A DNA stretch of 64,000 nt. Origin: Streptomyces alfalfae. Its GTDB lineage: Bacteria > Actinomycetota > Actinomycetes > Streptomycetales > Streptomycetaceae. The notes under the pieces are model-generated. The model was not told the origin of the DNA. It did no database searches and saw nothing but the letters and a program-made list of their open reading frames with translations. The stretch is from assembly GCF_004127445.1 (NCBI RefSeq), contig NZ_QEXM01000025.1, positions 124,001 through 188,000 on the forward strand, given 5' to 3'. This document shows positions 17,469 through 26,547 of the stretch, one piece after another; the first letter of the stretch is position 1, and every line of letters starts with the position of its first letter. Made by a program: the position numbers and the translations under genes.

Positions 17469-18230
17469 GTGAGCCAGCCGGAGATGCATCCCGAGGGGGT
17501 GCCCCCCGAAGGCCAGGGCGGGCAGGAGGCGGGCACGGGCGCCGGGGCCGGTGCCCGGCGCCTCGGGGATCTGACCGGCCGGGCGCTCCCCCTCGGCGAC
17601 TGGGGCGAGCCCGCCGCGCGGCTCGACGAGCTGTACCGGTGGGTGGAGCGCGGCGCCCTCGACACCGCCGAGTGGTACCTCACCGACCGGGGGCGGAAGC
17701 GGCGCGGGGCCCGGCTGCTGCGGGGCGGGGCGGCGCTCGGCGCGGTGGGCGCGGGGGTGCTCCCGCTGCTCGACCTGGCCGGGGCGGTGACCGGGGTGGC
17801 CCCCTGGGGGTTCGTGGCGCTCCTCGGCGGGGCGGCCTGTGTGGGGTGCGACCGGTTCTTCGGGCTCACCTCCGGGTGGATGCGGGACGTCGCGACGGCG
17901 CAGGCCGTGCAGCGGCGCCTTCAGGCGCTGCAGTTCGACTGGGCGGCGGAGAGCGTGCGCGAGGTGCTCGGGCCCACGGAGGGGACCGCGGCCGAGGCCG
18001 CCGAGCGGTGTCTGCTAGTGCTGCGGAGGTTCTGCGAGGACGTGACCGAGCTGGTGCGCACGGAGACGTCCGACTGGATGGTGGAGTTCCGGGCGGGGCC
18101 CGTGCCGCTGGGCATGCAGGCCGTGATCCCCGGCCCGGCCCGGGAGGCCCCCGCCGCGCCGGGGCGCGTCCCGCTGCCGCCGGGGGCCCGGCCGAACATG
18201 CCCCGGCAGCGTCCGCCGGAGCCCAGGTAG
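17469..18230 (+). CDS. SLATT-domain membrane protein
   Basis: 253 residues. An N-terminal soluble part (residues 1-85) precedes two closely spaced transmembrane helices (ALGAVGAGVLPLLDLAGAV and GFVALLGGAACVGCD). A helical cytoplasmic tail (AQAVQRRLQALQFDWAAES) follows, the SLATT pattern. SLATT proteins are predicted pore-forming effectors in nucleotide-signalling conflict systems, but Streptomyces also carry solitary ones like this with no partner nuclease or cyclase. None is nearby. The C-terminal Pro-rich tail looks disordered. Confidence 0.75.
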   Translation: MSQPEMHPEGVPPEGQGGQEAGTGAGAGARRLGDLTGRALPLGDWGEPAARLDELYRWVERGALDTAEWYLTDRGRKRRGARLLRGGAALGAVGAGVLPLLDLAGAVTGVAPWGFVALLGGAACVGCDRFFGLTSGWMRDVATAQAVQRRLQALQFDWAAESVREVLGPTEGTAAEAAERCLLVLRRFCEDVTELVRTETSDWMVEFRAGPVPLGMQAVIPGPAREAPAAPGRVPLPPGARPNMPRQRPPEPR

Positions 18231-18247
18231 GGCTCCGGCGCCGCGGC

Positions 18248-18898
18248 TCAGCTGTAGACGATCATCGAGCCCTGCGCCAGGCTCCGGGTCGTCGCCGCGT
18301 GCAGGCCCAGCCAGACGTGGCGCTCACGGGCGAAGGGGCTCTCGTCCAGCGGGGGCGGGGCCGCCGGTTCCTCCAGGGAGGTCGGGGCCGCGGGGGGCCT
18401 CGGGGCCGGCGGGGGGTTCGCGGGGTCGATGCCGATGGCCGGCGCCACGAACTCCAGCTCGCGCAGGAGTGCCTGGGAGGAGCCCAGCGGGCCGCCGCCC
18501 GCGAGCAGCTCGTCGTTGGAGAGCGGGGCGGGGAAGTCCACGGGGACGTACGCGCCCGCGTGGTCGTAATGCCAGACCAGGTGCGACTGCTGGGCCGTGG
18601 CGTCGAACATCTCCAGGAGCTGTTCGTAGTCGCCGCCCAGCTCGTCCACCGGCGTGACCTCCAGACCGCAGATCCGCAGCAGGTACGCGCGGCGCAGGAA
18701 GTGCAGCGCGTCGTAGTCGAACCCGGCGACCGGCGCCACGTCGCCGGAGAGGCCCGGCATGTACGAGAAGACGGGGACGGACGGGTGCCCGGCCCCGTTC
18801 AGCGCCTTGTCGTAGACGGCGAGCTCTTCCGCGAAGGGGTTGTCGGGGCTGTGGCACAACACGTCGACGAGCGGGACCAGCCACAGGTCGCAGGCCAA
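18248..18898 (-). CDS. Conserved hypothetical protein
   Basis: 216 residues, acidic, no signal. It starts MACDLWLVPLVDVLCHS and contains ALHFLRRAYLLRICGLEVT and LVWHYDHAGAYVPVDFP, then an Ala/Pro-rich linker before a C-terminal segment (HVWLGLHAATTRSL). I do not recognise a domain. It is convergent with the SLATT gene (18 bp apart). Confidence 0.7.
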   Translation of the reverse strand: MACDLWLVPLVDVLCHSPDNPFAEELAVYDKALNGAGHPSVPVFSYMPGLSGDVAPVAGFDYDALHFLRRAYLLRICGLEVTPVDELGGDYEQLLEMFDATAQQSHLVWHYDHAGAYVPVDFPAPLSNDELLAGGGPLGSSQALLRELEFVAPAIGIDPANPPPAPRPPAAPTSLEEPAAPPPLDESPFARERHVWLGLHAATTRSLAQGSMIVYS

Positions 18899-18942
18899 GT
18901 AGGTCTCCTCGGATCGAGAGTCGGGTCAGGGCGCGGTGCCTC

Positions 18943-18992
18943 GCGTGCGTGCGCAGGCGCGTGCGTGCGCAGGCGCGTTCGTGCGTGCAGGC
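18943..18992. repeat. Tandem GCGTGCGTGCGCAGGC repeats
   Basis: Two perfect 16-bp units (18943-18958, 18959-18974) and a third degenerate 18-bp unit (18975-18992) lie in the 116-bp gap between the hypothetical gene and the glycosyltransferase end. Confidence 0.8.
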
Positions 18993-19014
18993 AGCGTAGT
19001 CGGGCCCGGGTCCG

Positions 19015-21420
19015 CTAGCTGCCCTCGTGCAGATCCCATACCCAGGCTCCGCCGACCCACTTCCCCGGGCGGCCGACGAGCTTGTCCACGGTGGTGCGCA
19101 ACTGCCCGTCGTGCTGCTGCGGGGCCAGGACGAGGACGCCCGCCTTCCAGAACCGCAGGTCCTCGCGGGCCGCCGCGCGCCAGGCCGGGGTGATCCGCGG
19201 GATGCGGCCCTTGTCGCGCACGTCGCGCAGGAGGTTGGAGGTGTTGCGGGGCGAAGGCCCGTAGATGCCGACGCGGTCCGGGCCCCAGGGCCCGTTGAAG
19301 TAGCCGCCGGGGAGGCGGAAGCCCAGGCCCGCGGTGGTCTGCCAGTGCAGGCCCTCGGCGTTGCCGGGGTCGGGCACCGGGATCGGCACGAGGGTCTCGT
19401 CCTCGCCCAGGTACGTCCGCCAGGTGCCGTCCGCGACGAACCGCGGCACGTCGATCCGGTCCACGGCGTCGAGCGGCGCCGGAACGATCGGCGCCAGCGC
19501 GAGGCCCACGGCGCCCACGCCCGCGAAGACGCGCCGGCCCGGCGACCCGGACAGGCGGGCGAGGGCCAGGGCGAGGAGCATGCCGAGGGCGGGGGCGCAC
19601 ACCATCGCCACGCGCGACTCGATGACGGACTCGAAGAGCGGGCGGTCCGCGAGCGCCGCCCAGGGGCCCGGCAGCACGATGTCCGTCAGCGGGATGCGGA
19701 ACTTCGGCCCCAGCGACAGGAGCGCCGCCCCGGCCACCGTGCACGCCAGCGCCTTGACCACCGCGCGGTCCCACAGCCGTACGACGATCGCGAAGGCCAG
19801 CAGGAGCAGCGGCCAGCCGTAGAAGGCGTTGTGCTCGGTGGGGTTCATGGCCAGGCCGTCCACGCTCCGCTCGCTGCCCGCGAGGGAGCGCTCGGCGAAG
19901 GAGAGGAACGCCAGCGGGCTGTTGCCCGCGTTGTCGCCGTGCAGCACGCTCTTGTAGCTCTGCGGCCCGAAGAACTGCCAGTAGAGGGGGAAGGCGACCA
20001 GCGGGAGCGTGACCGCGAGGGCGATCCCGAGGCCGCGGGCGAGCGGGCGCCAGGCGGTCCGTGCCACGTCACGGCGGACGACCGCGTACGCGGCGGCGAA
20101 GATCAGCATGCCGAGCGCGGCGAGCAGCAGCGGCTCCTCGCCCAGGAAGATCTGGTACGCCGCGAAGAGCCCGAGGACGACCCCGTCCCGTACGACACGG
20201 GTGCCCTCGCAGAGCCGCAGCGCCCTGTCGATGATCGGCGGGATCATGAACAGGACGATGAAGTTCGGGTGGGCGTTGGCGTGGCTGATCATCGGGGGCG
20301 CGAACGCGGCGAGGGCCGCGCCGACGGTCGCGGCGCCCCGGTGCGCGACGAGCCGCTTCACGATGAGCCGGTACCAGGCGAACGCGGTGGCGGCCAGACC
20401 GCCCGTCATCGCCACGTTCAGGGCGACCGCGGGGCCGAGGAGCCAGGTCACGGGGGCCAGGGGGACGGAGAGGCCGAGCATGACCGTGTTGGCCATGAGG
20501 TTCACGCCGTCGGGGAAGTTCTGCAGGGTCGTGAAGAGCGGGTTGTGCAGGTGGCGGACGTTGTCGGCCGTCACCGCGAAGAACCACTCCCACTGGTTCT
20601 GGTCCTGGAGCGCGTCCGGGATGTAGCGGTGGCCGGGCGCCACCCAGCGCTCCGCGTACAGGACGACCGCGAAGACCAGGAAGAACAGGGCGGCGCGGAC
20701 GTCCGCGCCGCGGATCGCACGGATCTTGAGTGCGGTCAGCTCGGCGAGGACCCGTACGTAGTCCAGCGGGCGGACCTTCGAGCCCTCCTGGTGGGACCAG
20801 CGCACCGGCACCTCGGCGACGGGCCAGCCCGCGCGGCGGAAGTACTCCAGTATCTCGACGTCTATGCCCCAGCCGCGCAGCCGTGACGCGGCGAAGGCCT
20901 CCCGGGCCCGGTCACCGTCGAAGAGCTTGAATCCGCACTGGGTGTCGCGGATGCCGGGGACGGCGACCGAGCGTATGAGGAAGTTGCCGCTGCGCCCGAG
21001 GAGCTCGCGCAGGCGGTGCTGGTGGGCGCCGATGGTGGCGCCGGGGCGTGCGCGGGAGCCGATCGCGGCCGTGTGGCCGTCGGCCAGCGCCTTGTCGAGG
21101 TGGTCGAGCTCCTCTATCGGCGCGGCGAGGTCGGCGTCGGTGACCAGGACGCGGCGGCCGTAGGAGGCGAGGACGCCCTCGCGCAGGGCGTGGCCCTTGC
21201 CGCGGTTGCGGTCACCGCTCAGGAGCTGGACGCGGGGGTCGGCCGCGGCGGCGTCGGCGGCGATCTCCGCGGTGCGGTCGGTGGAGCCGTCGTCGACGAC
21301 GATCAGCTCCCACTCGCCGCGGTACGTCTTCTCCAGGTGGTCCCGGATCGCGTCCAGGGTGGGGCCGAGCCGTTGTTCCTCGTTGTACGCGGGGATCACG
21401 ACCGTCAGGTCGACGCTCAT
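19015..21420 (-). CDS. GT2 glycosyltransferase fused to polytopic membrane domain
   Basis: 801 residues. The N-terminal GT-A domain (1-250) has VVIPAYNEE, VVDDGSTDRT and VTDADLAAP (DxD-like), close to dolichyl-phosphate beta-glucosyltransferase. The remaining about 550 residues contain about ten membrane segments with a periplasmic tail (PDPGNAEGLHWQTTAG), resembling lipid-linked-sugar transferases. So it may make an isoprenoid-phosphate sugar and also use it on the outer side. ATG 21420 overlaps the GntR stop by 4 nt. No cell-wall cluster is nearby. Confidence 0.85.
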   Translation of the reverse strand: MSVDLTVVIPAYNEEQRLGPTLDAIRDHLEKTYRGEWELIVVDDGSTDRTAEIAADAAAADPRVQLLSGDRNRGKGHALREGVLASYGRRVLVTDADLAAPIEELDHLDKALADGHTAAIGSRARPGATIGAHQHRLRELLGRSGNFLIRSVAVPGIRDTQCGFKLFDGDRAREAFAASRLRGWGIDVEILEYFRRAGWPVAEVPVRWSHQEGSKVRPLDYVRVLAELTALKIRAIRGADVRAALFFLVFAVVLYAERWVAPGHRYIPDALQDQNQWEWFFAVTADNVRHLHNPLFTTLQNFPDGVNLMANTVMLGLSVPLAPVTWLLGPAVALNVAMTGGLAATAFAWYRLIVKRLVAHRGAATVGAALAAFAPPMISHANAHPNFIVLFMIPPIIDRALRLCEGTRVVRDGVVLGLFAAYQIFLGEEPLLLAALGMLIFAAAYAVVRRDVARTAWRPLARGLGIALAVTLPLVAFPLYWQFFGPQSYKSVLHGDNAGNSPLAFLSFAERSLAGSERSVDGLAMNPTEHNAFYGWPLLLLAFAIVVRLWDRAVVKALACTVAGAALLSLGPKFRIPLTDIVLPGPWAALADRPLFESVIESRVAMVCAPALGMLLALALARLSGSPGRRVFAGVGAVGLALAPIVPAPLDAVDRIDVPRFVADGTWRTYLGEDETLVPIPVPDPGNAEGLHWQTTAGLGFRLPGGYFNGPWGPDRVGIYGPSPRNTSNLLRDVRDKGRIPRITPAWRAAAREDLRFWKAGVLVLAPQQHDGQLRTTVDKLVGRPGKWVGGAWVWDLHEGS

Positions 21421-22115
21421 GCGGTGGCCAGCCGCTCGATGAGGGAGAGGGAGTGCGCGTTGTACTCCGCGACGATCGCGTGGGCACCGCAGGGGTCGTG
21501 GCGGACCAGGGCGTCGACGAGCTCGGTGTGCCGCGACCAGAGGGCGCCGCGCAGGTCGCCGCCGTCGCTCTCGCTCCACCGGCGCAGGTGCGTGACGGCG
21601 CACGCCCAGGACTTCACGCGCATGCGGTGCAGGAACTCGGAGAGGTGGGCGTTGCCGAAGAGGGCGCTCAGCTCGCGCCAGAAGCGGAGGTCGTAGCCGA
21701 TCAGGACGTTCAGGTCGCCGGCGCAGGCCGCGCGGGACGCCTCCTCGCCGCGGCGGCGCACGGAGACCAGGGCGTCGCGCATGTCCTCGCGGGGCGGGCC
21801 GTGCTCCGCGACCTCGCGGAAGATGCCGTCCGCGATGAGGCCGCGGGCCTCCAGCATGGACCGGTAGTCGGCGAGGGTGTGCTCGTGGACGCGGTAGCCG
21901 CGGTGCTGGTCGGCGTCCAGGAGGCCCTGGGCCGTGAGGTTCACCAGGGCCTCGCGGACGGGGGTCGCGGAGACGCCGTACTGCTCCGCGATCTCCTTGA
22001 CCGTGAACTCCTGGCCCGGCTCCAGCCGGCCGCCGAGCACCTCGTCACGGAGGGCGTCGGCGATCTGCTGGCGCAGCGTGCTGCGGATGACGGCGGGGCC
22101 GTCGCTTCCGGGCAT
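21417..22115 (-). CDS. GntR/FadR-type transcriptional regulator
   Basis: 232 residues. It has a winged helix (LRQQIADALRDEVLGG, EIAEQYGVSATPVREALVNL) and an FCD-like all-helical effector domain with LIGYDLRFWRELSA and HTELVDALVRHDP. ATG 22115 has GGAGG 9 nt upstream. It is translationally coupled to the glycosyltransferase and lies just beyond the aminotransferase (177 bp), so it may control either. The ligand is unknown. Confidence 0.87.
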   Translation of the reverse strand: MPGSDGPAVIRSTLRQQIADALRDEVLGGRLEPGQEFTVKEIAEQYGVSATPVREALVNLTAQGLLDADQHRGYRVHEHTLADYRSMLEARGLIADGIFREVAEHGPPREDMRDALVSVRRRGEEASRAACAGDLNVLIGYDLRFWRELSALFGNAHLSEFLHRMRVKSWACAVTHLRRWSESDGGDLRGALWSRHTELVDALVRHDPCGAHAIVAEYNAHSLSLIERLATA

Positions 22116-22291
22116 GGGTGGGAGCCTCCCCCTGGGCGTGGGCGCCTGGCCGGTCGTGCCGACGTGGTCGTTTTCTGGCGCGCTCGGACAGCTTCGGATT
22201 GCTTTCGAGCACGTCACCCTACGCGGTGGCTCGCCTGGGGGCGGTTTCGCGGTGCCGGGGGCCCGTGGGGGCGCCCCGGCTCCGCCTCGGG

Positions 22292-23650
22292 TCACGACAC
22301 GTACGCGTCCGCTTCCGTCAGTGCCTCGTCCAGGGCCGCGAGGCCCTCCTTCGCCTCGGCGTCCGTGATGTTGCACGGCGGGACCACGTGCGTGCGGTTC
22401 ATGTTGATGAAGGGCCACAGCCCGCGCTTCTTGGCCGCCGCGCCGAACGCGGCCATCGGGGCGTTCGCCTCACCCGTGGCGTTGTAGGGGACCAGCGGCT
22501 CCCTGGTCTCCTTGTTCCTGACCAGTTCCAGCGCCCAGAACATGCCCACGCCCCGCACCTCGCCCACGCTCGGGTGGCGCTCGGCCAGCTCGGCGAGGCC
22601 GGGGCCGATGACCTCCGCGCCGAGGCGGGCCGCCTGCTCGACGATGCCCTCCTCCTCCATCACCCGGATCGTGGCGACCGCCGCCCCGCAGGCCAGCGGG
22701 TGCCCCGAGTAGGTCAGACCGCCGGGGTAGGGCCGCCGGGCGAACGTCTCCGCCACGGCCGCGGAGATCGCGACGCCGCCCAGCGGCACGTAACCGGAGT
22801 TGACGCCCTTGGCGAAGGTCATCAGGTCCGGCACGACGCCCTCGAAGTGGTCCACGGCGAACCACTCGCCGGTCCGCCCGAAGCCCGCCATGACCTCGTC
22901 CAGGATGAAGACGATGCCGTGGCGGTCGCAGATCTCGCGGACCCCGGCGAGGTAGCCGGGCGGCGGGACCATGATGCCCGCGGTGCCGGGGATGGTCTCC
23001 AGGATGATCGCCGCCACGGTCTGCGGGCCCTCGAAGGCGATCGTGTCCTCCAGGTGCCGCAGGGCCCGCTCGCACTCCTGCCGCTCGTTCTCCGCGTAGA
23101 AGCGGGAGCGGTACAGGAACGGCGCCCAGAAGCGGACCACGCCCGCCGAGCCGCTGTCGGAGGCCCAGCGGCGCGGGTCGCCGGTGATGTTGACGGCCTG
23201 CTCGGTGCCGCCGTGGTACGAGCGGTACGCGGAGAGGACCTTGGGGCGGCCCGTGTGCAGCCGGGCCATGCGGACGGCGTGCTCGACGGCGTCGGCGCCG
23301 CCGTTGGTGAAGAAGATCTTGTCCAGGTCGCCGGGGGTCCGCTCGGCGATGAGGCGTGCGGCCTCCGAGCGGGCCTCGACGGCGTAGGCGGGCGCGAACG
23401 TCGTCATCGTCGCGGCCTGCTCCTGGATCGCGGCGACGACCTTCGGGTGCTGGTACCCGATGTTGGTGTAGACGAGGCCGCTGGTGAAGTCGAGGTAGCG
23501 GTTTCCTTCGTAGTCCCAGAAGCGGGAGCCCTCGGCGCCGGCGATGGCCGGCGGGTCTATGAGCTCCTGTGCGGACCAGGAGTGGAAGACGTGTGCGCGG
23601 TCCGCGGCCTTCACGGCGGCGCCGACCTGGGGATTCGGCTGAGGGGTCAT
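22292..23650 (-). CDS. Class III PLP-dependent aminotransferase
   Basis: 452 residues. It belongs to the omega-amino acid aminotransferase fold type I. LDEVMAGFGRTGEW and MTFAKGVNSGYVPLG with PLP Lys281 are clear. NGGADAVEHAVRMARLHTGR is the cofactor phosphate-binding segment. Likely substrates are beta-alanine, GABA or taurine-type amines with pyruvate or oxoglutarate. ATG 23650 gives MTPQPNPQ; in-frame ATGs upstream at 23671 and 23725 are possible. Confidence 0.88.
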   Translation of the reverse strand: MTPQPNPQVGAAVKAADRAHVFHSWSAQELIDPPAIAGAEGSRFWDYEGNRYLDFTSGLVYTNIGYQHPKVVAAIQEQAATMTTFAPAYAVEARSEAARLIAERTPGDLDKIFFTNGGADAVEHAVRMARLHTGRPKVLSAYRSYHGGTEQAVNITGDPRRWASDSGSAGVVRFWAPFLYRSRFYAENERQECERALRHLEDTIAFEGPQTVAAIILETIPGTAGIMVPPPGYLAGVREICDRHGIVFILDEVMAGFGRTGEWFAVDHFEGVVPDLMTFAKGVNSGYVPLGGVAISAAVAETFARRPYPGGLTYSGHPLACGAAVATIRVMEEEGIVEQAARLGAEVIGPGLAELAERHPSVGEVRGVGMFWALELVRNKETREPLVPYNATGEANAPMAAFGAAAKKRGLWPFINMNRTHVVPPCNITDAEAKEGLAALDEALTEADAYVS

Positions 23651-23758
23651 GGGGCCGAGGGTAGAGGTCCGCATCGGGGACACGACATGGGCGTCCTGTC
23701 TGACGGAACGGGCGGAACCCGACACAGTGTCGTACGGCCCCCGCCCGGTCGCCGTGCC

Positions 23759-24355
23759 TCAGTCGTCGTCCGTGTCGGCCACCACCCGTGCCCGCGGGCC
23801 GTCCGCCGCGCAGCGGATCTCGTACCGCAGGTCGTCCTGTTCGTCGTCGTCGCCCGGCTCGGCCTCCAGGCGGGCCACCGCCGCCGGGCCGCGGGTCACG
23901 TCGTCGTCGATGTGGAAGCCGTCGGCCGGACTCCAGGAGACGAGGAAGACCGTGCCGCCGGTACGGCACTCCACCGTCGCCGTCCCGCCCGTGAAGCGGA
24001 CGGTGGACCGCTCCGGGGCCTGCGTCCGCGCCGGCCTGGGCTCCGGGGCCGGCTCCGGTGACCGCGACGGCTTCCCCACCGGCTCCCGCGACGCCGTGCC
24101 GGACGGCCGCCGCGAGGGCGGTGTCCTCGTGCCGCCCGTGCCCCCCGCGCCCGACGGCGTGGCCGAGTCCGACGCCTTCGCCAGCGCCTCGCGCACCGCG
24201 GCCTCGTCCAGCGGTCTGCTGTGCGCGGCGCCGGCCCCGCCGTCCGCGCCGGCGAGCTGCCAGGCGCCCAGCGCGCCCGCCGCCGTGCCCACGGCCACCC
24301 ACGCCGCCGTCGCCGCGGCGCTCCGCCACTTCCTCATGACGCCACTGTGCAGCAT
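23759..24355 (-). CDS. Secreted or membrane-anchored hypothetical protein
   Basis: 198 residues. A basic start and one hydrophobic segment (SAAATAAWVAVGTAAGALGAW) look like an uncleaved signal anchor. A Thr/Pro/Arg-rich spacer precedes a small C-terminal domain with two cysteines (TVECRTGGTVFLVSWS, YEIRCAADG). ATG 24355 with AGGAAA is one start, ATG 24337 the alternative. It is divergent from the two-component system, so a role as its sensor partner or target is possible but not shown. Confidence 0.65.
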   Translation of the reverse strand: MLHSGVMRKWRSAAATAAWVAVGTAAGALGAWQLAGADGGAGAAHSRPLDEAAVREALAKASDSATPSGAGGTGGTRTPPSRRPSGTASREPVGKPSRSPEPAPEPRPARTQAPERSTVRFTGGTATVECRTGGTVFLVSWSPADGFHIDDDVTRGPAAVARLEAEPGDDDEQDDLRYEIRCAADGPRARVVADTDDD

Positions 24356-24418
24356 CGTTTCCTAACGCCCGGTTAAAACCCCGCCAAGGGGCGGGGCCCG
24401 CCCGACTACGGTGGTTGT

Positions 24419-25210
24419 ATGGCACATCTTCTCGTCGTCGAGGACGACCCCCAGCTCCGCGGCGCGCTGGTACGGGCCCTGCGCGACAGGGGACACGCCG
24501 TGGCGACCGCGCCCAGCGGCATGGCGGGACTCGACGCGGCGGTGACCAGCGGGCCCGACCTGGTCGTCCTCGACCTGGGGCTGCCCGACGTGGACGGCGC
24601 GCAGGTGCTGCGGATGCTGCGGGCGGTCAGCGACGTGCCGGTGATCGTGGCGACGGCGCGCGACGACGAGCCGGAGATGGTCGCGGTCCTGGAGGACGGG
24701 GCGGACGACTACATCGTCAAGCCGTTCGGCGCCGCCCAGCTCGACGCCCGCGTCAAGGCGGTGCTGCGGCGGCTCGGCGCGACCGGGACCGAGGAGCCGC
24801 TGCGCGTGGGGGCGTTGACCGTCGACACGGCTTCCCGCGAGGTCACCCTGGACGGCGCCGCCGTCGACCTCACCCCCCGTGAGTTCGACCTGCTCGCCCA
24901 TCTCGCCCGCAGGCCGGGGCAGGTCGTCTCCCGGCGCGAACTGCTCGCCGAGGTCTGGCAGCAGCCGCTGGGCGGCGCCGACAAGACCGTGGACGTCCAC
25001 CTGTCGTGGCTCCGCCGCAAGCTGGGCGAGACGGCCCAGCGACCGCGCTATCTGCACACGGTGCGGACGGTCGGCGTCAAGCTGACCGCCCCGGACACCA
25101 CGACCCCCCACCGGCCGGCTCCGGACACCACGACTCCGCACCCGACGCCTCCGGACACCACGGCGGCCGACGCCTCCGCCCCGGACACCACGACCCCGGA
25201 GCACGGCTGA
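24419..25210 (+). CDS. OmpR-type response regulator
   Basis: 263 residues. The receiver domain has the acidic pair E8/D9, phospho-acceptor Asp52 (VVLDLGLPDVDG) and the conserved Lys in YIVKPFG. It is joined to an OmpR winged helix (LTPREFDLLAHLARRPGQVV, VDVHLSWLRRKLGE). After the usual end (GVKLT) there is an unusual 40-residue tail of four PDTT units. The stop overlaps the kinase start by one base (TGATG). Confidence 0.93.
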   Translation: MAHLLVVEDDPQLRGALVRALRDRGHAVATAPSGMAGLDAAVTSGPDLVVLDLGLPDVDGAQVLRMLRAVSDVPVIVATARDDEPEMVAVLEDGADDYIVKPFGAAQLDARVKAVLRRLGATGTEEPLRVGALTVDTASREVTLDGAAVDLTPREFDLLAHLARRPGQVVSRRELLAEVWQQPLGGADKTVDVHLSWLRRKLGETAQRPRYLHTVRTVGVKLTAPDTTTPHRPAPDTTTPHPTPPDTTAADASAPDTTTPEHG

Positions 25211-26547
25211 TGCGCCGCAGTCTCCTGCTGCTCACCGCCGCGACGACCGCCCTCGTCCTGACGGCCCTGCTCGTCCCCCTCACCCTGCTGACCCGCAGCC
25301 ACGCCGCCGACCGCGCGACCGCCGAGGCGACCGCCCGCGCCCAGTGGGTCGCCCACGCCATCGGGCCCTCCCTGGCCACCGCCGACGAGCGGGAGACCGC
25401 CGAGCAGACCGTGGAGAGCGTCAACGGGGTCGACCTGCCCGCGACGTCCCTCGTGCTCGCGGACGGTTCGGTCATCGGCCCGCGCGACGCCGAGGACCCC
25501 GCGGCCACCGCCCCCGTCCGGCTCGCGCGGACCGGCCGCGCCTTCACCTACGAGCCCGCGTCCGGCGGGCGCCTGGTCCTGGTCCCCGTACAGGGCGCGA
25601 AGGACGGCACGGCGGTCGTGCAGGTCACCCTCAGCGAGCGGCAGTTGTACGCGGGCACGCTCGCCTCCTGGCTCGTCCTCGCGGGCATCGGCGTGGGCCT
25701 CGTGCTCCTCGGGCTGCTGCTCGCCGACCGGCTCGGCGCCCGGCTCGTCGGCGCGACCCGGCGCCTGGCCCGTACCGCCGACCGGCTGGCCGCGGGCGAC
25801 CTGACCGCCCGCGCCACCCCGGAGGGCCCGCCCGAGCTGCGCCTGATCGCGGGCGAGCTGAACCGCCTCGCGGGCCGCATCGACGAACTGCTCACCGCGG
25901 AGCGCGAGAACGCCGCCGACCTCGCCCACCGCCTGCGCACCCCGGTGGCCGCCCTGCGCCTGGACGCCGAGACGCTCCGCGACACCGACGAGGCGCGGCG
26001 CATCGCGGCCGACGTCACCGCCCTGGAGCGCAGCGTCGACGACGTGATCCGCCGGGCCAGGCGGCCCCTGCGCGAGGCGCCGCGCGCGGACCTGGCGGCG
26101 GTGGCCCGCGAACGGGCCGCGTTCTGGGCGCCGTTGGCCGAGGATCAGGGCCGGGACTGCGAGGTCACCGCCCCGGAGCACGAGGTCCCCGTGCCCGTGC
26201 CCGCCGACGAGCTCGCGGCGGCGCTCGACGCCCTCATCGGCAATGTCCTCGACCACACTCCCCAGGGCACCGCCTTCCACGTCGCCGTGCGCGTCGCCCC
26301 CGGCGGCGAGGCGGTGCTGACCGTCCGCGACGAGGGCCCCGGCTTCCCCGGCCACGCCTCCCCCGGCCGGGGCGCCAGCGGAGCCGGTTCCACGGGCCTC
26401 GGCCTGGACATCGCCCGCCGCACCGCCGAGGAGGCGCACGGCCGCTTCGGGGCGGCGAGCACGGACGGCGGCGCCGAGGTCACCCTGGCGTTCCCGCCCG
26501 CGCCGGGCGCGGGAAGGCCGTCCGCACCGCCCGCGCCCACTTGTTGA
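25210..26547 (+). CDS. Sensor histidine kinase, partner of the OmpR regulator
   Basis: 445 residues. Membrane segments lie at about 5-27 and 152-175 around an extracytoplasmic sensor region, followed by HAMP. DLAHRLRTPVAALRLD carries phospho-acceptor His240. LIGNVLDHTP, VRDEGPGFPG and STGLGLDI are the N, G1 and G2 boxes. It forms an operon with the response regulator. Its final 68 bp overlap the convergent VTC-domain gene. Confidence 0.93.
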   Translation: MRRSLLLLTAATTALVLTALLVPLTLLTRSHAADRATAEATARAQWVAHAIGPSLATADERETAEQTVESVNGVDLPATSLVLADGSVIGPRDAEDPAATAPVRLARTGRAFTYEPASGGRLVLVPVQGAKDGTAVVQVTLSERQLYAGTLASWLVLAGIGVGLVLLGLLLADRLGARLVGATRRLARTADRLAAGDLTARATPEGPPELRLIAGELNRLAGRIDELLTAERENAADLAHRLRTPVAALRLDAETLRDTDEARRIAADVTALERSVDDVIRRARRPLREAPRADLAAVARERAAFWAPLAEDQGRDCEVTAPEHEVPVPVPADELAAALDALIGNVLDHTPQGTAFHVAVRVAPGGEAVLTVRDEGPGFPGHASPGRGASGAGSTGLGLDIARRTAEEAHGRFGAASTDGGAEVTLAFPPAPGAGRPSAPPAPTC

